Source: Neckera pumila
Taxonomy: Eukaryota > Streptophyta > Bryopsida > Hypnales > Neckeraceae
Direction: 5' to 3'
DNA length: 64,000 bases
Assembly (NCBI GenBank): GCA_963969595.1
Contig: OZ018410.1
Coordinates: forward strand, 30,136,913 to 30,200,912
A program made the translations under genes and the position numbers. Positions 1-11,422 of this stretch are shown here, one piece after another. The notes beneath the pieces were generated by a model. It was not told where the DNA came from. It made no database searches and was given only the letters and a program-made list of their open reading frames with translations. How positions within the stretch are numbered: position 1 is the first letter of the stretch; every line of letters begins with the position of its first letter.

Positions 1-526
1 AGGTAAAAGGAAAATCTAAAATATTTATATATTTTAGGTGAGATTAAAATGCACTAATTCCAATGGTAGAGATTGTTCTAGCAAGTAAACTAAACCATGC
101 AAGAAAAAAAAATTTGAAAAATTTGAAAAATTGCATTCAAAAATGAATCCTACAAGTATTTTTTTCAAAAAGATGCTCTAACTGCCCAAAAAACAAGAAT
201 GTCCATAACTTTCTCATACGAAATCCAATGGAATGAATCAAAGCTTTCTAGATAGACAAAACTATAATCTATGAGAAAATAAATACTTGAAAAAAAAAAA
301 AAGCTTGTAAATTTTTTTTGCTGCCCGCCGTCCCCTATTTTGAGCTTATTTGGTCATAACTTTTGTTCCCGAGCACCGATTGGGAAAAAAATTATATTTC
401 ATGAAGCTAATCAACTTTTCTACCTTCCAAAAAAATTTCAAAAAATTAGAAGAAAATTTCAGCCCATAGGTACCTACCCGAAAACGCATTTGTCACCCAA
501 AGGGACAATGGTCCTTTAGGGGTTAA
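1..526 (+). mobile_element. TTAA-flanked MITE, variant B, 3' portion
   Basis: This is the right part of a dispersed element cut by the window edge. It ends in GGTCCTTTAGGGG followed by TTAA at 523-526. The body, with several AT-rich segments, a stretch around 315-335 and the end around 470-526, matches the copies at 27843-28390 and 59311-60409. No coding potential is visible. The class (piggyBac-like) is inferred from the TTAA flank and CCCC..GGGG ends seen in complete copies. Confidence 0.7.
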
Positions 527-1190
527 GACCATGTTTTCATACCTGATGAATAATCTTTCTTCTACTTATACAAAGGGAGGGGCCACAATGGCAAAACATT
601 TTGGACTATAAATCAAGGTAAGAAGATACTATGAGTAATTATTCCAGTGTTAAATATTAGGGTTTTCCACCCTCCCACCCTCAAAATTACTGAAGGGATT
701 CTATTAATTTGTAAAGATTGGGCAAAGCAATGGGCTTTAATGCTTAGTTTGCCACCAATATCTTTGGCAAAACAGCTCTTTCATGAGTGGTTTAATAACC
801 TAATTAGAGTTTTCAATATACAATTCAACTTTAGCATAATAATCAACGCTAGATATTCTTAACGTTATAAGGCATTATTATGGTAAATTACAACCTGTGG
901 AGGTGTACATGAGCCAAACAGGCACAATTAAGGTTAATTGATCCTAAATCTGGACCATTGATCAATTACACATCAAGTGGCTACCTGATCAAGGTGTATT
1001 GAGCTTCCAGCCATACAAATTGCTACACTAGTACAGACAAAGCAGCAGTTACACTTGCTGGGTCAATACCCTCTAGGTCTGAGCAAGACTTCGAAGCAAC
1101 TTTGCGGTGGAAAACTTTCTTGTAGTTTTTTGTTACTCCCGAGTTGCTTAGTGGCACTTTGCTCCAAAGTTGCACGTCTGTTGGAAGACA
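527..1190. other. AT-rich intergenic DNA, nothing recognised
   Basis: Only short ORFs without recognisable domains occur here, for example 71 codons at 647-862. There is no RNA gene or clear repeat structure. Confidence 0.5.
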
Positions 1191-1970
1191 CTGGGAGCAC
1201 TGGAATCGATAGACATGGCATCTTCTTCGTCACAACGTCCAACTTATGGCCAGGTTTACATAAGAGCTTTTTGAGTCTTGTAAGATATATGTGGTGTGTA
1301 TGTTTTTATGTTTCCTAGTGAAGGCTATAACATGCGATGTGGAATGCAGACATCTGCTGTACCTCACTAACATTCCAATTTTGTTCTCATGTTGTTGGAT
1401 GGGCACAGGTGAGGTCCACATCCTCTAGGAGCTATTGGCAAACAAGCTTCATAATATTCCTCAACCAAATCTCTCATGTTAATGCATTTTATTTTGTGCA
1501 CTTAGCTTTAGCACTCCACAGATTGCTAGAATAGTGACGGTACTGTGCATTGGCAAATTTTTGTTTTGACTAAACCTTATCATAGTGATATGATGCTTTG
1601 AATGGATAGAGTAAGGATTTTACTTTCATGGAGTTATACCGATTCTTGCAATAGAATGGTTTGATGTATGAGACCAAGGATATAGTTGGAGTTATTTGTT
1701 GCCATTTGTTGTTATAAGTAAGCTTGCATGTAAGCCTAAAGTGGACTTAGTTGTATAGCTAGCTCAGTTTCACAGCGAGCTCAGTTTTATAGCAAGCTCA
1801 GTTTCACAGCAAGCTCAGTTTTACAGCAAGCTCAGTTTCACAGCAAGCTTAGCTTTACAGCAAGCTTTGATTAATCATAGTGTCAGACTCAAAAAGCATA
1901 GAGGCGATCAAATGAGTGCCCGATCCAGGGATGTTCCAGCAAAATTTTGTTTTGTTTTGTTTTGTTTTTC
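1190..1970 (+). pseudogene. Gene-like segment, left copy of a diverged tandem duplication
   Basis: The segment holds an ATG at 1215 opening a short Ser-rich peptide (MASSSSQRPTYGQ) that ends at a possible GT donor. A CAG acceptor-like site at about 1408 follows, before VRSTSSRSYW. The same layout recurs at about 2880-3240: MASSQSSAHSQ from ATG 2902, then a CAG before VRTTSS and a stop. A further shared block (GATGTNCCA followed by a TTTTG run) lies at 1930-1970 and 4045-4090. The product is not recognised. It may be a decayed gene, a non-coding RNA or repeat DNA. Confidence 0.3.
1750..1870. repeat. 17-bp tandem repeat (about 6-7 units)
   Basis: Units of the type AGCTCAGTTTCACAGCA repeat head to tail with C/T variation at one position. 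The last two units are more diverged. No coding frame is implied. Confidence 0.85.
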
Positions 1971-2712
1971 CAAATTCATAATTCAAGCCTATTACCTAGA
2001 TAAGGGCTTTACATATTATATTATGCTATTACAATTCATGTCATAGTATATGTGGTAGAAAGAGGAAAAACTTCAAACATCTTTGCTTTAAAGTTTCAAA
2101 GCTTTAAAACAAAAATTCATAAACCTATAAACTTACATTTAATATAGAAAAGAGTTACCATGACTTGGAAGACATTGTAATTTCCTATTAGGATATACTA
2201 TTTCCTTTTCCTATTTTTTCTATACCCTTAATGATTATTGCACATATCTTAGACTTTGGTGCTTGAATCAAACTAAATTAATGATTTGGGTTGTCTATCA
2301 TGATACCAAATCTTCTACCATTGAAACATAGATTAACTATCTCTTAGGGTATTTAAGCTATTCTTTAATTGATTAAAACATGTGCAGTTTATTGGGACAG
2401 TTAATCTCATACTGGCAAGATAACAGTCACTTTGGCTGTTGAGATGCAAACTTTAGAACTTGGCCAAACTTGTTACAGGAAGCTAATTATGCCCCCAAAC
2501 TGGCCAACTACTAAGCTCATGTGATATGACTAATGGGTTGTATAGTACATGATGGCCATGGGACTAACTATCTCAAAATGTGTATAATTAGCCTCCATTT
2601 GAACACAAGCAATTACAAAGTTAACTTAATGAGGTAGTTGGAGTAAATTAAGTGATGGCTCCTTTCATTTGGGCTCTTACCATTCTCTAATATAAACTAT
2701 ACTAATCCTACT

Positions 2713-2782
2713 GGTACTTTGAGCTGAGTGACTCTTGAGCTTACATTGGTACTTTGAGCTGAGTGATTCTTGAGCTTACATT
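2713..2782. repeat. 35-bp direct tandem duplication
   Basis: Two adjacent 35-bp units, starting GGTACTTTGAGCTGAG and ending TTACATT, differ at one position (GACTC versus GATTC). Confidence 0.9.
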
Positions 2783-2879
2783 ACAGAGAGTCTGTTTGGT
2801 GTACAAAACTACTGTCTACATTGCAAGAAGTTGCTAATTGAATACTTGCCTTTACTAGTACTTCAATACAGATTAAGCT

Positions 2880-4090
2880 GCGTACAAGGGTTTATGATCA
2901 AATGGCTTCCTCACAGTCTTCTGCCCACAGTCAGGTCTCGATTATGTTTTTGGTTTACGATTTGAGCTTGTATATGTATGTGTTTGTTAACTGGACTTTG
3001 AGGTAAATGTTTAGTTCCAAGTTTTTTCAAGTGAAAATGATAGCAAGTGTAGTGGTCTGTAGACACCTGATGCAACCTCATTGACGTCATTTTGTGATTT
3101 GTCTTTGGGACGGGTACAGGTGAGGACCACTTCCTCTTGAAAATGCTTGGGAGCTTTCTTTACACAAGAATATTATCTTCCTACTTTCTCAATGATCCAT
3201 AGAAAAATGTTTGCATTAGATGGAGTACTTGTGGTTACAAAAATTAGACTTCTTTTCAAGAGGTTTTAATAGTTGATTTCTTCTACTCATATACATGTTG
3301 TTTTATTTATACACTAGCGACTGGGGCTTGCTTTGCTACGCATTAAATATATTACTTTCATCAATTTTTCATATGATAGAATGTAGATAAACAAAGTATG
3401 TATAATCTTTAAATGAAAATATTGACATCCTCATACAATATTCTTTGAAAAAATTTATATAGTACAATATAAAGTAATTAAAGAAAATTTTTATATCATA
3501 ATTTTTACAAAATAACCTTTGCAAAGATGAAAATATTGCAATAAGAGTAAATTAATCAAGTGAACAATGTAAGTAAAATCTTCACATTTGATTATGTAGA
3601 GCAATGCTAGGGGTTGGTGCTTCCTTATTCTTTAATATCCAATTTAAAAAGACATGGAATTTATCTGTAGTTTTGTTGTCAGAAAAGTTTCTTTGAAATT
3701 TTTTTAGAAGTATTCATTTGATTTTCAAATATTTCACAAAAAAAATACATAATATATAGTAGAAAGTATCCTATGGCTATTACAAAAGCAATTGGATTTC
3801 TATAATATTATTCAAAATTGAATTGTGATATTATAGAGGTCGTTGTGATTTTAGTAGTATGATGTTTACACAAGGCATATGAGTAAGTTGTCTACATATT
3901 TGCTTACTATGTGATCACTGTCAAAAGTGTGGGATTGATAATAATTAGTTCCAGACTTCTCTTGAAAATAATCACTTTCTTTGAAAAGAAGTTTTCATAG
4001 AAATGTCAATGTGATGGGATAGAAAAGATTAGATAAGTACTCGTTCTAGAGATGTACCAAAAAAGTTTGTTTTGTTTTGTTTTTCTATTT
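2880..4090 (+). pseudogene. Gene-like segment, right copy of the diverged tandem duplication
   Basis: This is the partner of 1190-1970, offset by about 1.7-2.1 kb. It has an ATG at 2902 followed by a Ser-rich short frame and a possible donor, then a CAG acceptor-like site at about 3120. The frame after the acceptor stops within a few codons (VRTTSS, stop), so this copy at least is not a simple intact gene. The stretch 3300-4030 is AT-rich with nothing recognisable. Confidence 0.3.
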
Positions 4091-4296
4091 GTTACGTTGA
4101 GATCTCCCAGACTGTGTGTCCCCCGGCCGCGTTCTTGGTACTATCGGAAAGCCCTCGGCGAGGAGGGGTGCGCGGGCTCTATTTTGTGACGTTTGGACCC
4201 ACAATGCAAAAGTTATTGAATTTCAAAGTTTTAATGAATCAAAAAATTAGAATATGACTTTTACTTTTATTTTGACTGGGGAAACCGCACAGGGCA
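4090..4296. other. Short GC-rich island in AT-rich DNA
   Basis: About 110 bp at 4110-4200 are strongly GC-rich (CCCCCGGCCGCG, GCCCTCGGCGAGG) within otherwise AT-rich sequence. The composition break suggests inserted or retained sequence of different origin. No gene or RNA could be assigned. Confidence 0.4.
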
Positions 4297-4524
4297 CACT
4301 ACACTAAAATTGGTAAATAGTGTTGGCTAATCTAATTGTCCCACCTAACACTAATTGTGATTTGCAAGGTTAGTATTAGAACATTATTTACCCATTCTAA
4401 CACTATTTTAACTCTATAGTAAAATTTGGTCATTTGGAGTTCCAACTTCCTACGACAGCCTTTATAGCCTGAAGTTCAGTTTGATCTCTTAGTCTGCAAA
4501 TTTTATGGGCTGACAGTCGATGCA

Positions 4525-4600
4525 GTGTGATGAGACTGTGATGTTTGTGATGAGATTGGGATCCTTGTGATGAGACTGTGATACTTGTGATGAAATCAAA
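4525..4600. repeat. Imperfect ~24-bp tandem repeat
   Basis: The core TTGTGATGAGACTGTGAT recurs three to four times with small changes. Confidence 0.7.
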
Positions 4601-4740
4601 ATATGAAGCTACAAGCACTGACCACCATGGCACAATGTATGTGAGAAGGCCCAGAGTTTGCGAACGGCCGGAGTTAAGTGTTGGGCCAGAGTTTGGGTGC
4701 CCCAAATTTGGGAAGGGCCAGAGTTTGGGAACGGCGGGAG

Positions 4741-5640
4741 TTAATCCCTAAAGTTTCATGACTATGTAATCACCAAAAACGCTCCAAAACTGCCATTTCT
4801 AATACAACTACCAAATTTTTGGAAAAAAAACAATTTTTGACACATGTAACCGTAGGATCTTGTAGTATGATATTTTGAAAACATGTGGTAAAAATTTCAG
4901 AAAATTCCACCGTGTGGATCATAAGATATAAGCATTCAAAGTCTTGAAAACCATTTTTTCAATCCTGCAAAAAATTGGGCAGCTGCACTTTGCAAGCTCA
5001 CTTTTCAATGAAAAAATGCTGATAAAGGTGGTGCTTCTTTGAATTCAGTTTCCTAAACAAGTTGTCTATATGCTTGAAAATTTTTCACTATCATTTGGAA
5101 TTGTACAACATATAGGAAAAAAATAGTAAGTAGAAAGAAGTAGAAAATGATTCAAAATATTAAATTGTTAAAAATTTAATTATGGAATTTAAAAATGCCA
5201 ATCCCAACAGTTGTAATGGTTTAATAATCTATAGACATCCTAGGATTTTATTTTTTTCCAAAAATATTGAAAATTGAGTTAAATAAACGGCTTTAAAGTG
5301 TTTTTTAGAGTAGGGAATCTATAACTGCCCGCAAATCAAAAACCCTCATAACTTTTGACTCATTGATTGAAATGGAATGGCTTAAAGCTTTTTAAGTATA
5401 TATGAATGTAGAGAACCAATTTCAAAAATTAAATTCCGAAAAAAACGATTTTTTTTATGTGCCTAAACTGCCCAGTTATGAAAAAAAGTAACATATTAGG
5501 TCACAACTTTTGACTTGTATTTTGAAATGTCATGAAACTTGGTACACATAAAGATATTCCTCGTCCCCAGCTTCTATTAAAATTTCAGCCTCAAATATGG
5601 ATATTTCAATCTACATGTGTACATAGTGTGGAGCACTTAA
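4741..5640 (-). mobile_element. TTAA-flanked MITE, nested, reverse orientation
   Basis: TTAA at 4741-4744 is followed by TCCCTAAAG and a body matching the family copies at 39081-40009 and 54874-55814 in order and orientation. The expected opposite end (..CCTTTAGGGG) is missing. The copy runs to a TTAA at 5637-5640 with a degenerate end, so it is truncated or rearranged. It is nested in the 4297-5726 element. Confidence 0.65.
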
Positions 5641-5726
5641 CTCCCACCGTTCCCAAACTAGGGCAAAGTAGGGTGATATTCAACACTAATTATCACCCAA
5701 CACTATTTACCAATTTTAGTGTAGTG

Positions 5727-5953
5727 ATATGTAAATCTGCCCATGTTTTCTCCGCACAACAATAGTCCTTTCCAACTGGCTCAAGAAATGAATGAACCCT
5801 CACTTGGCAGAGGCGGAGTGCCTGGTATGGGGCCAACCAACCGAGGCCCAATGATATGTAAACATCTGCCCATGTTTTAACTGCACGGCAATAACCTTCC
5901 GTCCCTTCAAGAAATGAACGAACCCTTGGTATTGGGCCAACCAACTGAGGCCC
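5727..5953. repeat. Imperfect tandem duplication (~110-120 bp x2) upstream of the CAS-like gene
   Basis: The segment ATATGTAAATCTGCCCATG through CCAACCAACCGAGGCCC is repeated from about 5848 with small indels and ends CCAACCAACTGAGGCCC. It lies 280-500 bp upstream of the proposed start at 6231, so it may be promoter or 5' UTR sequence. The 4297-5726 element abuts its first unit. Confidence 0.75.
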
Positions 5954-6230
5954 GGGAAGGTCCGACCTACCTTATCGACTTTGCAAATCTGTGAGGACCC
6001 GTCTTCCAATTGAATCTCGTGTAGCCAGGCTCCGCTCCCCTTCCCCGACTCGCCTCGCAATGCCGGGTTGCGAGAAGTCTGTGATGCTCGCACCTAGCTT
6101 CTTGTCTGCATGGGAATAATATGGCCAGCGTTTGAGATTGGGAAGGCCATCGCGGTGTTGCTGCTGCTGGTGCAGGACGGGGACGGTCTGTGTGCATTCG
6201 CGGGGCGGCGGACATTCCGGGCCAAGGGAC

Positions 6231-9200
6231 ATGGCACAGGCATTGCTGTTCGTGTCGGGTGTGGCGGCTCCTTGTCCCTGCGCTTTGCACGTTGCGTGCA
6301 CGCCGTCGCAGGTCAGCGCGCGATGCAATTTGAGAAACCTCGTGTCTTCTTGAATTTTCTTAAATTTTCTTGATTTTCTTGAAATTCTCTCGAACTTTCT
6401 CAAATTTCGGACGAATTAATCCAGCAATTTCCGCTTTGCGCTTCGAAAATGATGAATTAGGAGTGGAGAATCGAGGTTGCGAATATTGGACGGGGATGGC
6501 CTTGGTTCGGGTTTTACTGTTATGGTGTCTTGATTGCGATATTGAATTTGAAATGTCAGCTGGACGGCAATTCTGGCTGGCAATCTTATGTTTTCTTGAA
6601 ATTTCTTGACTTTTGAAATATTCTCAGATTTATTTCAAAGGGAAATAGAAACTTTCGCTTCGTGATTGGCTTTGAAAATGATTAAATGGTGCTGGCGTTA
6701 CAATGATTAACTGGTGCTGGTAACCTTGTTTGTTCTTGAAATTTCTTGAATTCTCGCAAATTTCTATCGAATGAATCCAGCAACTCCGTCTTTGTGATTT
6801 TGAATATGATTAATTAGTACTTAAGGATCGAGATTTGATAATCGAACGGGGATGAATTGGTTCGGGGGTTTAAGTATTGATGTTGTGGTGTTATTGTATA
6901 TCGATTGGATGCGATATGGCAGCAGCACGGAAATGTCTCCATTGCGAGTTCAGCAGTGATTTCTCGCTCCAAGTTTATTCCGGGTAGGCATTTGCCGTGT
7001 TCATCGGGCAACATTTTGCGATCGAGGAGGGATAGCAGCAGGAGGTCAAAATTGCTAGCCTTTGCTGAATTACAGGAGGTATTCACGACTGCGGAACAGG
7101 TCACGATCGACACTGTGCCGCTGAGTTCAGGAGCTCCGGTACGCTTCTACTTATCTTTGACCTTTTCCTGCGTGAATTAAGGACGCTACTATTCGGTTTC
7201 GAAGTCCTGGGAATAATGTGAGCAATGGTGGTTTGAATATAGCTCGACGATGCAGCATTAAAGGGTGGACAGACGTTGGACTCGTCACCTCCGTCACTTG
7301 GAAATTTCGATGCACCGGATAGCAATGTAGTAACAGGTCCGGATTGGACCATTCCTGAGCCTAATTCTGGCGCAGGATTTCCAGCAGCTCGCGACATTGT
7401 AGAGTCCGCAGGAGCAGGACCAGATGTTTTACCAGGTGCGGGAGAATCTGCCGGGAATTCTCTAGAATTGACTCCCCTCCAGCGTTATGAAGCACTTAGT
7501 AATCGTGCAAGGAAACCTATGGCTGTGGATGAGGACGGTACCTCATTCACCTTTCCCACCTCAATTACGGAAGCTCAGGAGTCAGTAACAAACTCTATTA
7601 CGGGCGTTCAGGAGTCGGTAACAAAGACTCTTACAGGTATTCAGGAGGCCATAAATGACTCAATTGGATCTGCTGGTAAAGCCGTAAGGGATGTATTCGA
7701 TAATATCAATGAAGCGATTAAGGGTTCAGTAAATTCGGTGACTGGCTTATACGATAGGAATCTGGACGAAGTTCAAACCTCAGTTGGCAGCACTGTTTCA
7801 AAAGCAGGAGGGGGGGTTGGAGACCTGACAAGTATATTACGCACAGGCACGCCTCTTAATAATCAACTCAAGGAAGTAGTGGTGATTGTGAAGGGCGCAA
7901 CAGGCACAGCTTTACAGGGTGCTGGAAAAGTACTGACCGATGTTTATGGCTCAACTAGGGTTAACCTTCCTCCTGAGGTCCAATCATCTCTAAGTGTTGC
8001 AGAGCAGAAAGTTCAAGAAATCGCTGGGCCTCTACAGAGTTTCCTTCAACAGGTGAGTGGATCATCCCCGTCGTAGACAGGAAGTAAGCCTTTTTGAATG
8101 GAGATAAGGAGGAATACTTACTACAAATCCAGGTCGCCTTCAATGAGCATTCCTTTGTATTTTAACTCTTTTGTGAATAATGAGTCAATATGGGAACATC
8201 CATGCCTCTAGATTTTATTTGGTTTTCATTCACCCTCTCTCAAGGCCCAAGACTTTTGCATGCAGGCATACGAAGCCGTTGAGAAAGTGGAGAGAGCAGT
8301 AGGTGTGGATCCAGAAAATCCAGTTATCCCTGTTTTTCTGGTTGTGGGTGGTACGCTCTATCTGGGGTATGCACAGCTCAATCTCTACGTTCGTGCTCTC
8401 ATCAATTTCGTTTCTGGTTGCCTTGTGTTTGAAGGTGATGCACCTTTTTTTTTGGTGAATGATTTTACCTCGCATCAGAAGGACGCTGCATGCTGATTCT
8501 TTGGTGCAATGAATTCCCTTTATCCATTGGGTTCTTTGGATGTCCACGACCATTTTTTGAAGTTCCTTTTTTCGGATGTCAATCTCTTTTCTCGCGGGCA
8601 CAGTTATTTATATTGGGTCATTACTAAATCCTGCATTTGGATTTGTGGCAGGGTGTCCTTATGGCAAAGCAGATATGGTGGCTACTCTGGTGACCTAGTA
8701 CCTACTTCTGCTTTCGACCTCTTGAAGAAAGAGACTGATGCCGTCTTGGTCGACATACGGCCTCAGGCATGAACATTTCTGTGTGCAAGTTTAAACTTTT
8801 TTCTGGGCTCATTTATACTTCACAGTATGTCAGTAGTGGCAGATGGGCAATTTTGGGTCTTTCATTTCATGGGCAAGTTCATGAGCAAGTTCATCAAGGG
8901 GATGGATGTGATGCAAATATCAAGTTGTTGAAGTCCAAGCAATGTGGTGCAGGAGTTAAGGGAGAGCGAAGGTATTCCCGACTTCAGACGAGGAATGAGA
9001 TCGAGGTTTGCCACTGTTGAGACCATCACGGTACATAGGTCCTCGCGGAAGTATATTTTTCTGATCAATAATGTTTGCATATGTTTTTTATAATCCTAAT
9101 ACGTGGAATCTGCATCCACAGGAGTTTCTTTGTTCCTTGGGTTTATAGGTTGAGGCGTCCAGGTTTGATGTGTGATGACTTATGATGGTTATATGTGAGT

Positions 9201-11422
9201 ATGTGAGGCATAACATTAGTTTTATTTTCTTCTCGGTCTTGATTAATGGATATTGAAAATTGGACAGGTGGACGGTTCCTTGAGGAGCAGATTGAATAAC
9301 GCTAAGGAAATTGACAGTATCTTGACATCCTCTGTAATCCGTAATCTCAAAACCGTCAAGGTGAGTGTCTGTGTATCTCGCGGTGTTCGTTACATCCCCT
9401 ACCCAAAGCCAACGGTGTTCATTGTAATGAAATTGCAAATCTTTGTTTGTTACGGAATTATTAGTTTGTCTCGCAGCTTGTATTTCTGACCGCTCTCGGC
9501 TTATCCTCACTTTCTGAGGTGCTGTGTCAATCATAATCGAGAATGGTGATGTGTTGGTTATATACAGCCCAGTACCAAGGTGATTGTATTGGACACTGAC
9601 GGTAGCCGATCAAAGGAGATTGCGAGAGCGTTACGAAGGTTTGGAGTGAGGGTAAGGATCTAAGCTGATTTGCGTTCCCCTTGATACTGTATGGGTGTTG
9701 CTTTTCCAATTTTTTTTTATGTGAAAGGTGTTGCGTATCTAGTGGTACGTTTTTGCTGCTTGTAATCTTTTGTGGATGCCGTGCTTGTGTGTGGTTACGA
9801 GAGCAGAGGCGATACAGGGTGGAGGGGGGATTCAGAGCCTGGACAGCCGCTGGCTTGCGGACAAAGCTTGAGGGTACTGGTTCTCCTCTATCTAGACTTC
9901 AGGAGGTAAGGGACAAAGTCGAGATATGCAGTTCCAGTAGATAAACATTGCGGTTGGCAGCTGTTAACTTGTAGAAGCCAATTGTTCACTCTTCCGTTGT
10001 TTTCCAAGAGGTTGGAATCCCAAATATGGTGGGCACTACCCTGCATGAGATCGCTTATTTGGAGTTCGAATAGAAATCATTAACACATTTTGCCGTTCAT
10101 CACTTTGAGCATTTAGGATGCAGAGGAGATCGTGGAAGAAGTGAAGCCCTCACCTGGTGGGATCGTACTTGTTGCAATGGTACGATAAAATACATCATTA
10201 ATGATTATTGCGGCTTGGATGAGGAGGATATGTAATTGATCTTATTAGAAGTGGATATGTTTCTGCTTTGCGTCTAGCTTGTCAGTAAAACTCTTTGTAT
10301 TTACCCTAGTGTGAGCTATCAAAACTAGAATTATTGCTAAAATCTTTACCCTGGATGTATGCAGGGTACGGTGGCAGGTATCTATGCAGCTTTCGGTAAG
10401 TGCTCTGTACACACAATAAATGCGGCTGTAGTAGTGGTCATAATCCATCAAACATTTGATCGGCTGTGTCCTTAGAGGATCACAACAAGTTCAGTTATGG
10501 TGTTAATTGTCACTTGGAACTGATAATAAGAAGTAAGGTTAAGATCGCCTCTTTTAAAGAAAAGGATACTAGAAAAAAACATAAAAGATAGAGTCAAACT
10601 TCGGTAGGAAGTTATGATTAAACCCTGCCTCCTAAGTGCTCTTTGAACCGTACGTGATGTCTTTGCTCGATTTGAGCTGTTCTTTCAGAATGGGAGAAAA
10701 CTCTGCAGCTTTTGGGAGTGATTGGTATTGGGCAGGTATCCTTTTCGACCTCCATCACCTATACGAGTGTCTTTTAATTCTACTGATATTCATCCATTGT
10801 GTTTCTATAGCGCATATGTGGGAACAGATGAATTTATGACAATCGGGTGACATCACGATGTCTGATGAAGGGAGTGTTAAACTTGCAGGTAATCTACAGC
10901 AGGGCTAAATCCTACGAGAGTGTGGAGGATGTGAAAGCTGATCTCGGGTATTTCCCTTGTTATTTTCGTGACTCATATTTAGAGATAGATTATCATCTCA
11001 AGACTTCTACTAATACTCCCCAGAGATTCGTTAAACGTCTGTAGTTGATACTTTGACATATGAAAATATTGCGGGCACTATAGTTTCTTGATGCGCGACT
11101 GCCTCTGTATCAATATTGCAGATTGCTGAAGAAGCCATTCAAATCTCTGGGTGATGGAATCCTTTGGATCGTGGGCCAAGTGCAGCCTGGAACTTTGTCA
11201 CTCGCCACCTCTCCTTCGAATTCAGCCGTGCAAGATCGTGTCGTTCAAGCAGCTGCTAAGCATGGACCCCTTGCATCAGAGCTAGCTGAGGATGACGAAT
11301 CCAAGTCTGAAGATAACGTCCAGACATTGCCAGAAACACGAGAAACACGAGAAACACCAGCACCCCCATCAACAGCAGAGGTCGTTCCAGAGGAGTCTTC
11401 GCCTGGTACAACATCTGAGTGA
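6231..11422 (+). CDS. Chloroplast rhodanese-like / CAS-related thylakoid membrane protein, 14 exons
   Basis: Exons: 6231-6311, 6923-7138, 7243-8052, 8266-8366, 8652-8766, 8953-9030, 9268-9360, 9568-9651, 9807-9905, 10117-10179, 10365-10395, 10689-10735, 10889-10947, 11122-11422. Phases agree throughout (2,178 nt, 725 residues). Residues 1 to ~70 look like a transit peptide (MAQALLF.., Ser/Arg-rich). Residues 100-380 form a coiled or amphipathic region with repeated ITGVQESVT-like units. A membrane span follows at ~386-403. A rhodanese-like domain spans ~410-550 (YSGDLVP, VLVDIRP, VIVLDTDGSRSK, VEGGFRAW), then a hydrophobic segment (~571-606, with EWEKTLQLLG) and an acidic, disordered tail. 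Order and motifs match the Arabidopsis AT3G59780/CAS group, including GIPDFRR and SPSN..VQ.RVVQAAAKH. The loop where active rhodaneses carry cysteine reads DTDGSR, so sulfurtransferase activity is unlikely; a structural or calcium-signalling role in thylakoids is inferred. The first exon is the least certain, because exon 2 has no in-frame ATG of its own. Confidence 0.88.
6312..6922 (+). repeat. First intron of the CAS-like gene, built of diverged repeat units
   Basis: The proposed intron runs from GTCAGC to GGCAG. It contains three related units beginning with TTCTTGAAATTTCTTGA-type runs (about 6347, 6590 and 6733). Two are followed by AATGATTAATCCAGCAA-like sequence and GAACGGGGATG..TTGGTTCGGG. 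Length and structure suggest local duplication within the intron. Confidence 0.55.
8767..8952 (+). other. GC-AG intron of the CAS-like gene
   Basis: The exon ends ..ATACGGCCTCAG and the next exon starts GAGTTAAGG, both in phase 0. They join as DIRPQ-ELRESEGIPDFRRG, matching the family. The intron starts GCATGA rather than GT and ends TGCAG. No GT near this point keeps the frame and the conserved residues. Confidence 0.8.

Larger units (their letters stand above)
4297..5726. mobile_element. 1.4-kb element with ~29-bp terminal inverted repeats
   Basis: The left end CACTACACTAAAATTGG, continuing with GTAAATAGTGTTGG, is the exact inverse of the right end at 5698-5726. No 3-bp target duplication is visible (GCA left, ATA right), so CACTA membership is only suggested by the terminal bases. 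Inside are a GAGTTTGGGAACGG inverted motif (about 4715 and 5645), a short 24-bp-type tandem repeat (4530-4600) and a nested copy of the TTAA family (4741-5640). No transposase is encoded. Confidence 0.7.

Noticed and set aside
4297..5726. Assignment of the 1.4-kb TIR element to CACTA
   Set aside because: The terminal bases fit, but the 3-bp flanks (GCA, ATA) do not match, so only the TIR structure is claimed.
5693..6403. Overlapping minus-strand ORFs up to 143 codons
   Set aside because: They lie opposite the duplicated promoter segment and first exon of the CAS-like gene, are Arg/His/Gln-rich and show no domain; they look like chance frames in GC-rich DNA.
6916..6987. ATG with MAAARK start as the CAS-like initiation codon
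   Set aside because: The frame is different from the exon frame and stops at 6985-6987; joining it would need a frameshift.
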